From: Lamprocystis purpurea DSM 4197
GTDB taxonomy: Bacteria; Pseudomonadota; Gammaproteobacteria; Chromatiales; Chromatiaceae
DNA: 32,416 nt
Reading direction: 5' to 3'
Assembly: GCF_000379525.1 (NCBI RefSeq)
Contig: NZ_KB902375.1
Span: 24,498-56,913 of the forward strand
The stretch's first letter is position 1. Every line of letters starts with the position of its first letter. Below the pieces are notes generated by a model. It saw nothing but the letters and a program-made list of their open reading frames with translations, did not search any database and was not told where the DNA came from. Shown here piece by piece: positions 29,831 to 32,416 of this stretch. Position numbers and translations under genes: made by a program.

Positions 29831-30124
29831 ATGAACGAACGACTCTACATCGTCGCTTACGACATCTCGGAACCCGGACGCTGGCGCCGCATCTTCAAAC
29901 TGATGAAAGGTTACGGCGAATGGGTTCAACTTTCCGTTTTTCAGTGCCGCCTCACACCGAAACAGCACGCCGAACTGGTCGCGCTGCTCGACGGCATCAT
30001 CAACCACGTGGAAGATCACATCGTCTTGATGGACTTGGGCGTTGCTGATAATGTCATCCCACGCGTCGTCAGCCTGGGGAAAGCCGAGTTCCAGGTCATT
30101 GAACATGAGGTGATCATCGTTTGA
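29831..30124 (+). CDS. cas2: CRISPR-associated endonuclease Cas2
   Basis: A 97-residue ferredoxin-fold protein that dimerises between Cas1 dimers in the integration complex. It begins MNERLYIVAYDISEPGRWRR, with the conserved Asp of YDIS at about residue 11. GEWVQLSVFQCRLTPKQ and the HIVLMDLG strand follow, giving typical Cas2 spacing. It lies 26 bp after cas4-cas1, in the same operon, about 515 bp before the first CRISPR repeat. Confidence 0.97.
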   Translation: MNERLYIVAYDISEPGRWRRIFKLMKGYGEWVQLSVFQCRLTPKQHAELVALLDGIINHVEDHIVLMDLGVADNVIPRVVSLGKAEFQVIEHEVIIV

Positions 30125-30483
30125 TCCACTGCGCATCGACCTGAATCGACACTGCGAGACGCCCGTCGCCCCGCGAACACCGGGCCTTCGCTCATCGTCA
30201 ACGTCGAGCGGACCCGCTTCTTCAGGCTAAACCGCGCCCAGCGCGGTATGCGATGTTCTTGGATTGGCTCGGCCCCGGCAGACTCGACAATTGATGGAGT
30301 TGGCGCTTTTAAAGTTTTGAAGAGCATCAATTTTAAGCCGCGTCTCCAGCGAGGTTGGTTAAATCCCCAAGGCCGAACACACAATGAAAATTACGTATTT
30401 CGCGCCGGACGCGGTTTAGGACACGCAACGAAACACCAGGCTCGCCGGGAGGCCGCGAGCGCTCCAATGGTGCGTCAAACCCC
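30125..30483. other. non-coding DNA between cas2 and the CRISPR leader
   Basis: No gene is supported. The stretch holds GC-rich palindromic words (ccgcgcccagcgcgg; cgccggacgcgg) and AT-rich interruptions (gcgcttttaaagttttg, atcaattttaag). It has the look of another REP-like element. A frame running across it on the plus strand has no recognisable features. Confidence 0.5.
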
Positions 30484-30638
30484 GTGAGCACTCGCAGAAA
30501 TTTGCTCTTTAAAAATCAGGAAAATGATTTACACTTCTCTTGTCTTGAGTCAAGTCGTGGCGCGCAAGTGCTTTCCGATCAGGGAGCGCTCGCAAAGCGC
30601 CCCGCAACCCGCGCCCCTGGCGGGCTCCAGAGCGGGCT
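30484..30638 (+). promoter_or_regulatory. CRISPR leader
   Basis: Immediately upstream of the first repeat on the cas side. The distal part is AT-rich (tttgctctttaaaaatcagg), as is usual for leaders that carry the pre-crRNA promoter and IHF-type sites; the last ~70 bp is GC-rich. Orientation is supported by the repeat 3' end ATTGAAGC, similar to the ATTGAAA(C/G) end of many type I repeats. No exact promoter is assigned. Confidence 0.6.
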
Positions 30639-32416
30639 CTTTCCGCGGCGAATTCGCCGCGGCCTCATTGAAGCAGCCCATGAACCGGCCTTTGTGAATT
30701 TCATCGGAGAGCTTTCCGCGGCGAATTCGCCGCGGCCTCATTGAAGCTGCCGACCACGTGATTGATCTGGCGCAGTATCGGGTGCTTTCCGCGGCGAATT
30801 CGCCGCGGCCTCATTGAAGCCCCAGCTCGCGCAGCAGCATCTGGCGCTCCGGGCCGGCTTTCCGCGGCGAATTCGCCGCGGCCTCATTGAAGCCGCTCCA
30901 GGTCGCATCATCCAGCCCCAGGTCTTTTTCTTTCCGCGGCGAATTCGCCGCGGCCTCATTGAAGCAGCTCGCCCAGCAGCGACACGCGCTCGACATCGTC
31001 CTTTCCGCGGCGAATTCGCCGCGGCCTCATTGAAGCATGGAGTGCCGTATTGGCGGTGGGTGGTCAGGCAGAGCTTTCCGCGGCGAATTCGCCGCGGCCT
31101 CATTGAAGCCAGCCGCGCCAGCAGATCCCCGGCGCGGATCAGCTCCTTTCCGCGGCGAATTCGCCGCGGCCTCATTGAAGCGGCTGGCTTGTCGTCGGCC
31201 AGTTCGAGTTCGAGGACCTTTCCGCGGCGAATTCGCCGCGGCCTCATTGAAGCGGGTCAGTACCCCCGGCCTGGCCCGGCGCCACAAGACACCTTTCCGC
31301 GGCGAATTCGCCGCGGCCTCATTGAAGCCAGACGCGAGGACCGGCGATGTGCCCCAGGGCGAGACCTTTCCGCGGCGAATTCGCCGCGGCCTCATTGAAG
31401 CATCGGTGATCCGCGCGGCAAGGTCAGCGGCAGCAGCGGCTTTCCGCGGCGAATTCGCCGCGGCCTCATTGAAGCGGTCCGGCGCCCTATTTCGAGACCG
31501 TCAACACCATGGCTTTCCGCGGCGAATTCGCCGCGGCCTCATTGAAGCGAGGCCATGGCGCGGGCCGGACTGGCGAACCAGCAGCTTTCCGCGGCGAATT
31601 CGCCGCGGCCTCATTGAAGCATCCCCTAGCCGCGCCGACCCCAAATGCAGGGCCGCCCTTTCCGCGGCGAATTCGCCGCGGCCTCATTGAAGCTCATCAG
31701 TCGCCCCGCCGCCCGGCGGCGGATAGGACCTTTCCGCGGCGAATTCGCCGCGGCCTCATTGAAGCAGCTCGCCGGTCTCCGGGTCCACCCGCCCGGCCTG
31801 CTTTCCGCGGCGAATTCGCCGCGGCCTCATTGAAGCAACCAGAACAACAGAACAGAGCGCACAGTGCCAGAAGCTTTCCGCGGCGAATTCGCCGCGGCCT
31901 CATTGAAGCGCGCCAAGCCCAAGCCTTTCAGGCATCTGTCGGCGCTTTCCGCGGCGAATTCGCCGCGGCCTCATTGAAGCGATATCGTTTTCAATTTTTT
32001 CTCGCCGCGACTGCTTTCTTTCCGCGGCGAATTCGCCGCGGCCTCATTGAAGCCATGGCCCCCAAGCGCCGATGTGACCAGCAGCTTCCTTTCCGCGGCG
32101 AATTCGCCGCGGCCTCATTGAAGCGTTCCTGAGAATGCCTTTTCCCAACCCGCGGGCGCGCTTTCCGCGGCGAATTCGCCGCGGCCTCATTGAAGCGCCT
32201 TTCTGGGCGCTGTCTTTGATGCCGCCGGCTACCTTTCCGCGGCGAATTCGCCGCGGCCTCATTGAAGCGGCTTCGGCGGTCGCGGCGGTGACGGCGGCTT
32301 GCGAGCTTTCCGCGGCGAATTCGCCGCGGCCTCATTGAAGCAGCGCTGCACCCTGGGAGTCAGGGCACACTGGTCAAGAGCTTTCCGCGGCGAATTCGCC
32401 GCGGCCTCATTGAAGC
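30639..32416 (+). CRISPR. CRISPR array, 25 repeats / 24 spacers, subtype I-G, truncated by window end
   Basis: The 36-bp repeat starts CTTTCCGCGG and ends CCTCATTGAAGC, with first copies at 30639, 30712, 30785, 30858, 30930 and 31001 and the last at 32381-32416. All 25 copies look identical by eye, and the 25th ends exactly at the window edge, so the array probably continues. Spacers are 35-39 bp, mostly 36-37, all different. Each repeat contains the perfect 20-bp palindrome CCGCGGCGAATTCGCCGCGG, giving a strong crRNA hairpin for the Cas6-like half of Csb2. Cleavage at its base would leave a handle ending ATTGAAGC. The lack of repeat decay suggests the leader-proximal part of an active array. 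Confidence 0.99.

Noticed and set aside
30248-30487. 79-codon frame between cas2 and the leader
   Set aside because: Crosses REP-like palindromic sequence, has no ribosome binding site or recognisable feature.
30814-32338. Long frames on both strands made of repeated RRIRRGLIEA or FNEAAANSPRK peptides
   Set aside because: These are translations of the CRISPR repeat, which lacks stops in several frames; not protein repeats.

Overview
The window is GC-rich gammaproteobacterial DNA. The block thrS-infC-rpmI-rplT-pheS-pheT-ihfA-merR-tRNA-Pro is the classic gammaproteobacterial translation operon. Together with the many palindromic REP-like repeats and a trypsin/STAND conflict locus, it suggests a purple sulfur bacterium or relative (Chromatiaceae). 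That assignment is an inference from style and synteny, not from a search.

Layout. (1) 1-9924, minus strand: a RibB/RibA-like protein, tRNA-Pro(GGG) with a terminator, a repeat-rich gap, then merR, ihfA, pheT, pheS, rplT, rpmI, infC, thrS and tRNA-Val(GAC), listed in reverse order of transcription. The thrS leader carries a hairpin whose loop matches the tRNA-Thr(GGU) anticodon loop in 6 of 7 bases. infC appears to start at an ATC codon. A terminator or attenuator hairpin precedes pheS. (2) 10023-14849: an NTPase/protease conflict locus. It holds a scrambled Trypco1-trypsin cassette, an intact trypsin-like protease with a C-terminal effector-associated domain (EAD), and a convergent EAD-nSTAND NTPase-formylglycine-generating-enzyme-like (FGE) gene. 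The last 67 codons of that gene are shifted out of frame by 2 nt, and they look like the variable region of a diversity-generating retroelement (DGR) target. (3) 14976-17223: a three-gene phospholipid operon (CDP-alcohol phosphatidyltransferase, PlsC-type acyltransferase, CdsA-type cytidylyltransferase). It is followed by a secreted Ala-rich protein, a WD40 remnant and a Fic protein with an N-terminal inhibitory-type motif. (4) 19923-32416: a subtype I-G (formerly I-U) CRISPR-Cas locus with cas3, csb3 (cas8-like), csb1 (cas7), csb2 (cas5-cas6), a 1 kb gap of decayed DNA, a cas4-cas1 fusion, cas2, a leader and an array of 25 identical 36-bp repeats running to the window edge.

How the genes work together. 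The left block makes tRNA synthetases, initiation factor 3, two ribosomal proteins and IHF. In the conflict locus, the protease and the NTPase carry recognisably similar EADs at opposite termini. That fits a sensor (FGE lectin-like variable domain) and NTPase switch recruiting a protease effector by homotypic EAD contact. The CRISPR locus has all components expected for interference and adaptation. The best candidates for something under-described are the decayed DGR-type sensor paired with the EAD protease, the rearranged Trypco1/trypsin cassette, and the tRNA-Thr-mimicking thrS leader.
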